DNA from: Alphaproteobacteria bacterium
Lineage (GTDB): Bacteria > Pseudomonadota > Alphaproteobacteria > UBA8366 > GCA-2717185
DNA: 60,063 nucleotides
Direction of reading: 5' to 3'
Assembly (NCBI GenBank): GCA_021774435.1
Contig: JAJFJB010000478.1
Span: 1 to 60,063 of the forward strand
How positions within the stretch are numbered: the first letter of the stretch is position 1; each line of letters begins with the position of its first letter. Positions 53,031 to 60,063 of this stretch are shown one piece after another. Below the pieces are notes generated by a model. That model worked only from the letters and a program-made list of their open reading frames with translations, had not been told where the DNA came from and did no database searches. The position numbers were made by a program, and so were the translations under genes.

Positions 53031-53840
53031 CTAGTCCGCGTCAACCCGCTGCAGTAAATTGCGAAGACCCATTATTTCAGTACGCAACTCGGCGATTTCC
53101 CCGCGCAACGCGCTGGTTTCATTATCGACATGCTGTTCGATTTCTTCGGCTTCCTGCCGATGTTGCGTCTGCATCGCGTCGACGATCACGCCGATGAACA
53201 GATTGATGACCGCAAAGCTCGTCACCAAAATGAAGGGGATAAAGAACGCCCAAGCGTAAGGGAACTCCGCCATGACAGGACGTACGATACCCATCGACCA
53301 GCTTTCCAATGTCATGATCTGGAACAATGAGTACATCGAGGCACCCACATTGCCGAACCATTCAGTGAATTGTGCACCATAGAAGTTCGTCGCGAGAACC
53401 GCCGAGACGTAAAAGATGAGACCGATCAACCCAACGATCGACACCATTCCGGGCACCGCCGTTATCAACGCTTGGATCACAACGCGCATTTGCGGCACAA
53501 TCGACATCAAACGCAGAACGCGCAGCACCCGAAGCGCGCGCAGAACCGCCAATGGCCCGGATGCCGGAACAAGCGCGATACCGACGATCAGCAAGTCGAA
53601 AACGTTCCAACCGTCCTTGAAGAATCCAAGACCACGTCCAAACAATTTTGCCGCGATTTCCACGACGAAAACACTGAGAACGAAGGTGTCGAAAGCGTAA
53701 AAATAACTTTCGCGGCCTGCCATAATGGCTGGCGACGTTTCCATGCCAAGCGTGATTGCATTAACGATGATAAGGGTTGTGATAAAGGCTTGGACCTTGA
53801 CGTGTTCGATAAACGCCACGACCCGCTTTCTGACTGACAT
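53031..53840 (-). CDS. Voltage-gated sodium channel-like ion transporter (NaChBac type)
   Basis: This is a one-domain six-helix channel of 269 residues, the length of NaChBac. The voltage-sensor S4 carries arginines at 101, 104, 107 and 110 (LRALRVLRVLRLM). The pore has the selectivity sequence T177-L-E179-S-W181, matching the sodium-selective bacterial channels. S6 is followed by a coiled-coil tail (about 225-265) that assembles the tetramer. It sits in the cytoplasmic membrane, where relatives affect motility or pH homeostasis. It lies alone between the hydratase gene and the divergent dioxygenase gene. Confidence 0.9.
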   Translation of the reverse strand: MSVRKRVVAFIEHVKVQAFITTLIIVNAITLGMETSPAIMAGRESYFYAFDTFVLSVFVVEIAAKLFGRGLGFFKDGWNVFDLLIVGIALVPASGPLAVLRALRVLRVLRLMSIVPQMRVVIQALITAVPGMVSIVGLIGLIFYVSAVLATNFYGAQFTEWFGNVGASMYSLFQIMTLESWSMGIVRPVMAEFPYAWAFFIPFILVTSFAVINLFIGVIVDAMQTQHRQEAEEIEQHVDNETSALRGEIAELRTEIMGLRNLLQRVDAD

Positions 53841-54036
53841 GCTTGGAAATCCAAAATTACTGACGTGAACAACGCACCACGGCAGATGGTGTCAGGGCAT
53901 ACCGAGGTCAATACGGGTAAAGGCGCGAAACATCCCAATTTCTGCGGATTTTAGGCAAAATCTCGAGTTGCATTGGCAGCAAACGATCGAATAAGCAATA
54001 ATAAGAATGCTTTGAGTAAACGACCGGAGTGAAAAC

Positions 54037-54927
54037 ATGGCCGACATTGCCGCTGCCGCACCTCAAGACCAAGCTTATAGCCGGATCAACGTTAAACCGA
54101 TTGCCGGTGCCTTGGGTGCTGAAATCGAAGGCATCGACATCGCCGACGGCATCGATCAGCAACTGTTTGACGAGATCTATAGAGCCTGGCTGGAAAACAA
54201 TGTGATCTTTTTCCGCAACCAGAGCATCACCCCGGCCCAGCAAATCGAATTCGCAAAACGCTTCGGCGAGATTCATGTTCATCTCTTCAACAAGGCAATG
54301 GATGACCATCCCGAAATCACGGAAATTCTGAAGACGCCGGACATGAAGGCGAACGCCGGCGGGCGTTGGCATTCGGATCAGATGTATACGCCAAAGCCGG
54401 CCAAGGCGACCATGCTCTATAGCCGCGAGATGCCGGAAGGGCGCGGCGATACGATGTTTTCGAACATGTACCTCGCCTATGAAACGCTATCGGAAGGCAT
54501 GAAGGCGTCGCTTCAGGGACTCAAGGCCGTACATAATGGCGACAGCAAGAACCATCCGTCCGGCATGACCCGCATGGAGCGCGTGCAAGCGGGCACGATC
54601 CATATGCCGCAAATCAATCCCGGCGATGCAAAAACGATATCCGCGCACCCGGTCGTGCGGACTCATCCCGAGACAGGCCGCAAGCTCTTGTATATCGGCG
54701 GGCACACTGATTATTTCGAAGGCTGGACGGAAGAGGAGAGCGAGCCGCTGCTCGACTTTCTCAAGGCGCATGCGACCCGGCCGGAATTCACCTGCCGGTT
54801 CCACTGGACCGAAAACGCCATGGCCATGTGGGACAACCGCTGCTGCCAGCATTTCGCGATCAATGATTACGACGGCTATCAGCGACGCATGCACAAGATT
54901 ATGGTGAAGGGCGACGCGCCATTTTAG
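54037..54927 (+). CDS. TauD/TfdA family Fe(II)/2-oxoglutarate dioxygenase
   Basis: This non-haem iron dioxygenase has 296 residues. The iron ligands are H112 and D114 (GRWHSDQMY) and H272 (CCQHFAIND), and the 2-oxoglutarate arginine is R283 or R284 in QRRMHK. The SITPAQQIEFAKRFGEIHVH start is typical of TauD-like enzymes. A CGGAGTG site precedes the ATG. It is the classic taurine/2,4-D dioxygenase architecture, unlike the longer dioxygenase at 4771. Its tail meets the LysR gene tail. The substrate could be a sulfonate, an ether-linked acid or a related compound. Confidence 0.9.
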   Translation: MADIAAAAPQDQAYSRINVKPIAGALGAEIEGIDIADGIDQQLFDEIYRAWLENNVIFFRNQSITPAQQIEFAKRFGEIHVHLFNKAMDDHPEITEILKTPDMKANAGGRWHSDQMYTPKPAKATMLYSREMPEGRGDTMFSNMYLAYETLSEGMKASLQGLKAVHNGDSKNHPSGMTRMERVQAGTIHMPQINPGDAKTISAHPVVRTHPETGRKLLYIGGHTDYFEGWTEEESEPLLDFLKAHATRPEFTCRFHWTENAMAMWDNRCCQHFAINDYDGYQRRMHKIMVKGDAPF

Positions 54928-54948
54928 TGCAAACATAGGCTGCCCCAT

Positions 54949-55887
54949 CTACGGTCTCGCCTCTTCCGGCTCGATCGAGGACCAATCCCGGCTACCGAAG
55001 GCGGTGACTAGGTAATCGATGAAAAGGCGTGACTTCGCCGATAGGTAACGTTTGCTGAGATAGACAGCGTAAATTCCGAAATCGAGATCCGTTGCGGTGG
55101 CAACGTAATTCTCCAGCACACGCTCCAACCCGCCATTGAGCAAATCGTCCTTGATTGACCACGCCGGCAGTAACGCCACGCCGAGCCCGGACAGCGTCGC
55201 AACGCGGAGCGCTTCGGCATTGTTCGATTGGAAATTGCCGGCCACGCGCATCTCCGTCGATGCCTCTTCTGCATCGCGGAACTTCCAAAGCGCCGGTGCC
55301 TCGCCAAACCGATAAATCAGGCAATTGTGGTCAACAAGTTCATCCGGCGTCGAGGGACGGGCGTTGCCCTGCCAATAGGCGGGGCTGGCACAGACGACAC
55401 GCGGGCTCGAGGAAATACGCCGGGCGATAAGAGATGAATCGGACTGGTTCCCGGTACGGATGGCCACGTCGATCCCATGTTCGGCTAGGTCCAGATCCGT
55501 ATCCGTCAACCAAAGATCGATGTCCAGTTCTGGATATTGCGCCAGCAGATCCGGGATCAGCGGCGCGACATGTTGCGTGCCCAGCGATATTCTGGATTGC
55601 ACGCGTAAGCGTCCGCGGGGGCGTACCGCGAGTTCCGAGACCTCATCGCGCATCTCATCCAGGTCCTGAAGCCAGCGCTCCGCCCGCTGGAAATAAATTT
55701 GCCCGGCTTCAGTCAGCGAAAGCCTGCGGCTCGTTCGATTGAGCAGACGCACGCCCAGATCATCTTCGAGGTTCGAAATCTGCCGCGATACACTGGCCGG
55801 CGACAAACCATATTCCCGGCCCGCTGCAGACAGGCTGCCGATTTGGGCCGCCTGAATGAACAAACGAACCGCTTTCACATTATCCAT
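54949..55887 (-). CDS. LysR-family transcriptional regulator
   Basis: This LysR-type regulator has 312 residues. The N-terminal winged helix (VRLFIQAAQIGSLSAAGREYGLSPASVSRQISNLEDDLG) is followed by a linker helix and a substrate-binding domain beginning RLRVQSRISLGTQHVAPLI. It is the usual tetrameric activator/repressor layout. It is divergent from the LLM gene at 56091, and the 203-base spacer 55888-56090 has AT-rich dyad-like stretches of the kind LysR proteins bind. It most likely controls the LLM gene and possibly itself. The dioxygenase at 54037 is a second candidate target. Confidence 0.9.
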   Translation of the reverse strand: MDNVKAVRLFIQAAQIGSLSAAGREYGLSPASVSRQISNLEDDLGVRLLNRTSRRLSLTEAGQIYFQRAERWLQDLDEMRDEVSELAVRPRGRLRVQSRISLGTQHVAPLIPDLLAQYPELDIDLWLTDTDLDLAEHGIDVAIRTGNQSDSSLIARRISSSPRVVCASPAYWQGNARPSTPDELVDHNCLIYRFGEAPALWKFRDAEEASTEMRVAGNFQSNNAEALRVATLSGLGVALLPAWSIKDDLLNGGLERVLENYVATATDLDFGIYAVYLSKRYLSAKSRLFIDYLVTAFGSRDWSSIEPEEARP

Positions 55888-56090
55888 TCTATCTTTCCGT
55901 TTTTCGTAAAGCTGGTACCCGGAATTTACGGATTATCATCATAAAACGAGGATTATACTATTGTTGAAAGAACCTTGGCGGAAAGAACGCCTCGCGAGAG
56001 ACCAAATTTGGGAAGCCTCTAATCGCCAGAACCGCCATAATGAAGCTCCCCTTCCCCCCAAAGACCGACTGGACTTGAGGACGCGACACG

Positions 56091-57329
56091 ATGAAATTCG
56101 GCATCTTCTATGAACATCAACTGCCCCGGCCCTGGAACGAAAACTCCGAATATCAACTGCTGCAAGATTCCCTGACGCAAATCGAAATGGCCGATCAGCT
56201 CGGTTACGACTACGCGTGGGAGGTTGAGCATCATTTTCTGGAAGAATATTCGCATTCCTCCGCGCCGGAAGTTTTCCTAGGCGCCGCCAGTCAGCGAACC
56301 AAGAATATCCGGCTGGGCCACGGCGTCATTCAATTGCCGACCAACCAACCGCACCGCGTCGCGGAAAGGGTCGCAACGCTGGACCTGCTATCCGGCGGAC
56401 GGGTCGAACTCGGCATGGGCGAAGGAGCGGGTCCAGCAGAACTTCACCCCTTCGGCACCCAGGTGCGCACCAAACGCGACCGTTGGGAAGAGGCCGTCAA
56501 GGCGATCATTCCCATGTTTACGAAGGATAGCTGGGAGTTTCATGGCGAATTCCATGACTTCCCTGCCCGAAACGTCCTCCCGAAGCCCTATCAAAAACCG
56601 CATCCGCCCCTATGGGTCGCCTGCTCCAACATCAATACGATCGGACAGGCCGGCGAATGGGGCATGGGCGCACTCGGTTTCACTTTCGTGTCGCCGGCAG
56701 CCGCCACGGCGTGGGTCAACAAGTACTACAACAACCTGTTGAACCATCCGAACCGTCTCGCGGATTACCCCGTCAATCCCAACATCGCCATGGTGTCTGG
56801 ATTCATGTGTGCGGAAACCGACGAAGAAGCCTACGAAAAGGCGTCCGGCTGGACATTCTTTATCTTCGCCTTGTCGTATTACGGTCGGAAGGGCGTCGAC
56901 GCGCCGGGCGAAGGGAACCTTTGGGAGGAATTCCAGGATTGGCGTCACAGCAAAAAGGCGCAGGACGCCTTCAAGGGCGCATTAATCGGCTCACCGAAAA
57001 CGATCCGCGAGAAACTGCATCAGTTCCAGGACGCCCATGTCGATCAGGTCATTCTGCTGAACCAGGCAGGCAAGACATCGCACGAGGATATCTGCGGTAG
57101 CCTCAAAATGTTTGCCGAGGAGGTCATGCCCGAGTTCCACGCCAAGGAAGCGGAGCATGCGCAATGGAAAGAGGAAGTCCTGGCGCGGAAAATCGTCCTC
57201 GAGGATCTAGAAACGCAGCCCTATGACATCTTCAGCCACCAGAACGCCGATATCGTCCGGCTGACACCGGAGCAGTTGAAGGCACAGATGGCCGCCAAGG
57301 ATGCCGCGCGAAAAGAAGCGTCGGACTAG
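56091..57329 (+). CDS. LLM-class flavin-dependent oxidoreductase
   Basis: This luciferase-like flavoprotein has 412 residues. The motifs are MKFGIFYEHQLPRPW, YAWEVEHHFLEEYSHSS, NIRLGHGVIQLP, GGRVELGMGEGAGP, HPPLWVACSN and IGSPKTIREKLHQF. The long C-terminal region puts it in the FMN-dependent monooxygenase or dehydrogenase subgroup. A GAGGACG site precedes the ATG. It is divergent from the LysR gene, which probably regulates it, and is convergent with the ThDP-enzyme gene with seven bases between the stops. The substrate is unknown. Confidence 0.9.
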   Translation: MKFGIFYEHQLPRPWNENSEYQLLQDSLTQIEMADQLGYDYAWEVEHHFLEEYSHSSAPEVFLGAASQRTKNIRLGHGVIQLPTNQPHRVAERVATLDLLSGGRVELGMGEGAGPAELHPFGTQVRTKRDRWEEAVKAIIPMFTKDSWEFHGEFHDFPARNVLPKPYQKPHPPLWVACSNINTIGQAGEWGMGALGFTFVSPAAATAWVNKYYNNLLNHPNRLADYPVNPNIAMVSGFMCAETDEEAYEKASGWTFFIFALSYYGRKGVDAPGEGNLWEEFQDWRHSKKAQDAFKGALIGSPKTIREKLHQFQDAHVDQVILLNQAGKTSHEDICGSLKMFAEEVMPEFHAKEAEHAQWKEEVLARKIVLEDLETQPYDIFSHQNADIVRLTPEQLKAQMAAKDAARKEASD

Positions 57330-57336
57330 ATCGACG

Positions 57337-59067
57337 TTAGGGCGCCGCGCAGACGATGTGGAGAAGCGCCTGGCGTTTCTCCACCGTCACCGCATGAACG
57401 GCGCGTGCCAGCGCCTCAGGCAATGAGGCCGGGTCTTCGACCCGCTCGCCATAACCGCCGCTTGCTTCGCACCCTTTCTCGAACGCGACCATCGGCTCCA
57501 GGCTGGTCAGCGGCATGTTGTTCGACCGCACTGCATTACCGTCCGGATACATATCCCGCACCGCCCGGCGCACCGCGCCCCAGGCCGAATTGTCGAGGAT
57601 GAGGTAGAGCACCGGCAGGTCGTAGGCCCGTGAACAATAATGTGCGGAAGGCGGGTTCCCGAAATAATAAGACCCGTCCCCGATGGCGGCGATCACGAGC
57701 TTTTCTGGGGCGGCGAGCTTCGCGCCAAGCGCCGCGCCGAGTCCCCACCCCAGTCCGCTTACCGGACTCGCGGCAAAGAAACTGCCTGGGGTCTTCAGTG
57801 TCGTATGCGGCAAAGCCACACCCATCTCGTTCAGCAGAATTGAATTCTCATCCATGACCTCACTGACGCAATGCGCGAGCCAGGACGGCTTGATCGGCGC
57901 CGCCGCTTCCATGCCCTCTTCCGCTTTACACCAGCGCCCGCGCACGCCATCGCGCGCCGCAATAGCCCGCTCGCGCCGCGCGGCAATCCGTTCTTCATTC
58001 GCCGCAAACCCTTTCTCCATCGCCGCCGACAGCAAGGGCAGCGACGTGCCGGACTCGGCAGTGATCGCAACATCGCAAGGGTAGCCGCGGACCGGATAGC
58101 GGTCGTAGAGCGGATCGGTTCCCATATGGATGACTTTCGCGTCGGCGGGCTGACCGTCTTTCGCCGGTATCCAAGGCACGTCGCTATCGAGCACCAGCAC
58201 CGCATCGGCATTTTCGATATGGGATGCCACGGCATAGTCGAGCAGCATCGGGTGGTCGCTCGGCAAGTTCAAATAACGCGGATAGGCCGAAATGACGGGC
58301 AACGCGAAACGGTCCGCGAGGTCGCCCAGATAGCCCATCGCTGCCGGGTCGCGGCCGGTGTCCGCGGTAATGATGAGTGGGTTTTCCGCCGTAAGTAGAA
58401 TTTCCGCCGCCTGCGCGATCGCGTCGGGATTGGGATGCGGTGGCGCCGCCGTAGCGCGCACCGGGCTTTTCGCCGGCACCGGCGCAACAGAGCCCAGCAC
58501 CTCGCGCGGCAGGGACAAGTAAGAGATCCCTTTCGGAATTGATTGCGCCATGTTGAGTGCACGGTCGATGACTTTGTCCACCTCGTCCGGCGCACGCAGC
58601 TCGTAATCCCATTTTGCGATCTCGCGCACCATCGCGCCCTGGTCGAACATCTCCTGCGCCCAATGGACATAGACCGTGCGGGCGCCCTCCGACGCAGACC
58701 GGTCTTCCGTAATCGGCGTGCGGCCAGCCATGAAGATCATGGGAATTTCCAGCCGGCTCGCATTCATGACGGCGCAAAGCGCGTTCGCCGTGCCGACGCT
58801 GACATGCACCATGACGGCTTGCGGTTCGCCGGTAACCATCGTGTAGCCATGCGCCATGGCGACAGCAACGCTTTCATGTGGCACGAGGATTGGCTCAATC
58901 ATCTTGTCGCTATCGCCACTGGCCATCGATTCAACGATCGACGCGAAATCCGTACCCGCATTGGCAAAGAGATAGCGCACACCCGCATCGCGAAGCCGCG
59001 TCAAGATGGCGTCTGCCGCTGTCCGTTCTTCGGTGATAGATGCCCGGCTTTCGATATCCGTGTTCAT
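57337..59067 (-). CDS. Thiamine-diphosphate enzyme, acetolactate synthase-like
   Basis: This ThDP-dependent enzyme has 576 residues. The N-terminal pyrimidine domain has VPHESVAVAMAHGYTMVTG with the cofactor-activating glutamate. The central domain follows, and the C-terminal PP domain has the GDGSYYFGN start of the ThDP motif and ends it with LILDNSAWGAV. It resembles acetolactate synthase catalytic subunits but also benzoylformate decarboxylase and oxalyl-CoA decarboxylase relatives, so a 2-oxo acid decarboxylase or carboligase is the safest call. The ATG at 59067, behind GAGGGCAGC, gives the normal N-terminus. It has no regulatory ilvN partner here. The neighbouring MFS gene is probably co-transcribed. 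Confidence 0.85.
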   Translation of the reverse strand: MNTDIESRASITEERTAADAILTRLRDAGVRYLFANAGTDFASIVESMASGDSDKMIEPILVPHESVAVAMAHGYTMVTGEPQAVMVHVSVGTANALCAVMNASRLEIPMIFMAGRTPITEDRSASEGARTVYVHWAQEMFDQGAMVREIAKWDYELRAPDEVDKVIDRALNMAQSIPKGISYLSLPREVLGSVAPVPAKSPVRATAAPPHPNPDAIAQAAEILLTAENPLIITADTGRDPAAMGYLGDLADRFALPVISAYPRYLNLPSDHPMLLDYAVASHIENADAVLVLDSDVPWIPAKDGQPADAKVIHMGTDPLYDRYPVRGYPCDVAITAESGTSLPLLSAAMEKGFAANEERIAARRERAIAARDGVRGRWCKAEEGMEAAAPIKPSWLAHCVSEVMDENSILLNEMGVALPHTTLKTPGSFFAASPVSGLGWGLGAALGAKLAAPEKLVIAAIGDGSYYFGNPPSAHYCSRAYDLPVLYLILDNSAWGAVRRAVRDMYPDGNAVRSNNMPLTSLEPMVAFEKGCEASGGYGERVEDPASLPEALARAVHAVTVEKRQALLHIVCAAP

Positions 59068-59164
59068 GCTGCCCTCGCCTGCAATGTCATTTCGGCCTAG
59101 TTTAGACCCTTGTTGGCGCATAACGCGAAGAAGATATCGCTAGCAATGACCGTATCGACGGAAA

Positions 59165-60063
59165 TTAGACCTCCGCCAACCTCGGGATAGGCCGCTCTGC
59201 GATGGGCCAGTGCAATAGAGCGGAGAGCAATCCCAACCCGATACTGAGCCACCACATCGCATCGTATGTCCCCAGCAGATCGTAGAAATGGCCCGCGAGC
59301 CAAGCGCCGAGAAAGCCACCAAACTGGTGCCCGAGAAAAACCATGCCGAAGAGCATGGACATGTAGCGGGTGCCGAAGATCGTGGCGACGAGGGCGCTGG
59401 TGAGCGGCACAGTGCCAAGCCAGAGAAAACCCATCGCGGCGCCAAACGCGATCACCGTAAATTCGGATATGGGGAAAACGAGAAACCCCGCAAAGATCAA
59501 GGCGCGTCCGATATAAAGGAGACTTAGGACATTCTTCTTTGCAAACCGGTCGCCGAGCCAACCGCAGCCATAGCTGCCGACAATATTACAAATACCGACC
59601 GCCGTGAGCGCCGCCGTGGCGAGCCACGGTTCAAATCCCTTATCCGCAAGATAGGCCGGCAAATGCACGATGACAAAAGCCAGATGAAACCCGCAGACGA
59701 AGAACCCGGCATTCAGAAGCCAAAAACTATGATTGGCGCACGCTTCGTTGAATGCCTGCCGCATTGTCTGGCTGCTCACACCAACTTCCAATACCGGCTT
59801 ACCGGATATGCCCTTCGCCAGCGGCACTATCAGTAACGTCGTCACCGCGAGGATCAGAAGACTGGCATACCACCCGAACTGTTCGATGGTGACGTATGTA
59901 TAAGGTAGCGCCGCGAGTTGGCCGATCGACCCGCACATGGCGACAGCCCCAAGCGCCATACCACGCTTTTCCTCCGGCGCCGCACGGCCAACGGTCCCGA
60001 GAATAACGGAGAAGCCCGCGCCACTTAGGCCGAAGCCGAGTAGGGTGCCGCCAACAAGGAGTT
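59165..60063 (-). CDS. MFS transporter, partial (N-terminus outside window)
   Basis: This is the C-terminal three quarters of a major facilitator protein; the frame runs open to the window's end, so the start is not included. Visible features are LLGFGLSGAGFSVILGTV, the cytoplasmic EEKRGMALG loop of motif A type, and the C-terminal helices including GMVFLGHQFGGFLGAW. It resembles the oxalate/formate or monocarboxylate antiporter branch. It lies 97 bases upstream of the ThDP enzyme on the same strand, so it may import that enzyme's substrate. Confidence 0.85.
   Translation of the reverse strand, partial: LLVGGTLLGFGLSGAGFSVILGTVGRAAPEEKRGMALGAVAMCGSIGQLAALPYTYVTIEQFGWYASLLILAVTTLLIVPLAKGISGKPVLEVGVSSQTMRQAFNEACANHSFWLLNAGFFVCGFHLAFVIVHLPAYLADKGFEPWLATAALTAVGICNIVGSYGCGWLGDRFAKKNVLSLLYIGRALIFAGFLVFPISEFTVIAFGAAMGFLWLGTVPLTSALVATIFGTRYMSMLFGMVFLGHQFGGFLGAWLAGHFYDLLGTYDAMWWLSIGLGLLSALLHWPIAERPIPRLAEV

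Overview
The window looks like one contiguous chromosomal stretch of a Gram-negative proteobacterium, most likely an alphaproteobacterium. This is inferred from the GC-rich coding style and from the families present: TauD/TfdA dioxygenases, luciferase-like monooxygenases, molybdenum hydroxylases, slipin/NfeD, epimerase-type threonine dehydrogenase and a NaChBac-type channel. No rRNA, tRNA, CRISPR array, insertion sequence or phage gene was recognised. The DNA is densely packed. The longest gene-free stretch is about 256 bases (28302-28557), and convergent genes usually meet within a few bases or share interlocked stop codons.

Layout. 1-6865: end of a class III aminotransferase, M20 peptidase with its ArsR regulator, MFS transporter, enolase-superfamily enzyme, TauD/TfdA dioxygenase and ACMSD-type amidohydrolase. 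7008-16975: a long rightward set with an F420-type LLM oxidoreductase, an HCCA-isomerase-like thioredoxin-fold enzyme, a 4,5-dihydroxyphthalate-decarboxylase-like protein, a molybdenum hydroxylase large subunit, an XRE regulator, a PyrK/PyrD (class 1B) pair and a second molybdenum hydroxylase large subunit. 16972-19777: a CoxG-like protein, a ferritin-like diiron protein and two glutathione transferases.

19915-25355 is the highlight: components of a selenocysteine-dependent glycine/sarcosine/betaine-type reductase. A class II aldolase, GrdC and GrdA run rightward and meet GrdB, GrdE and an LLM flavoprotein running leftward. Both grdA and grdB contain an in-frame UGA exactly where the family carries selenocysteine, and each UGA is followed by a SECIS-like hairpin. 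Routine gene calling would split or truncate both genes. GrdD (component C alpha), Grd-associated thioredoxin genes and selenocysteine machinery are not in the window.

25391-32924: LLM flavoprotein, aminotransferase, host-attachment-family protein, then NfeD, slipin, threonine 3-dehydrogenase and a 2-amino-3-ketobutyrate CoA ligase-like enzyme. The last two could convert threonine to glycine and acetyl-CoA. 32921-46684: catabolic genes including a gamma-glutamyltransferase homologue, FdrA, amidohydrolase, acyl-CoA dehydrogenase, VOC protein, amidase, D-2-hydroxyacid dehydrogenase, universal stress protein, DUF1028 protein, ketopantoate-reductase-like enzyme, HpaI-type aldolase, DsbA-family isomerase and a lactonase-like propeller. 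46681-60063: a six-haem c-type cytochrome, two more ketopantoate-reductase-like enzymes with a repeat-rich spacer, a hot-dog hydratase, a voltage-gated channel, a second TauD/TfdA dioxygenase, a LysR/LLM divergent pair, a ThDP enzyme and a truncated MFS transporter.

Taken together, this is an accessory catabolic region for small organic acids, N-containing compounds and probably aromatic or heterocyclic compounds, with an unexpected anaerobe-style selenoprotein reductase embedded in it. Functional calls come from reading motifs and remembered family sequences. No database search was run.
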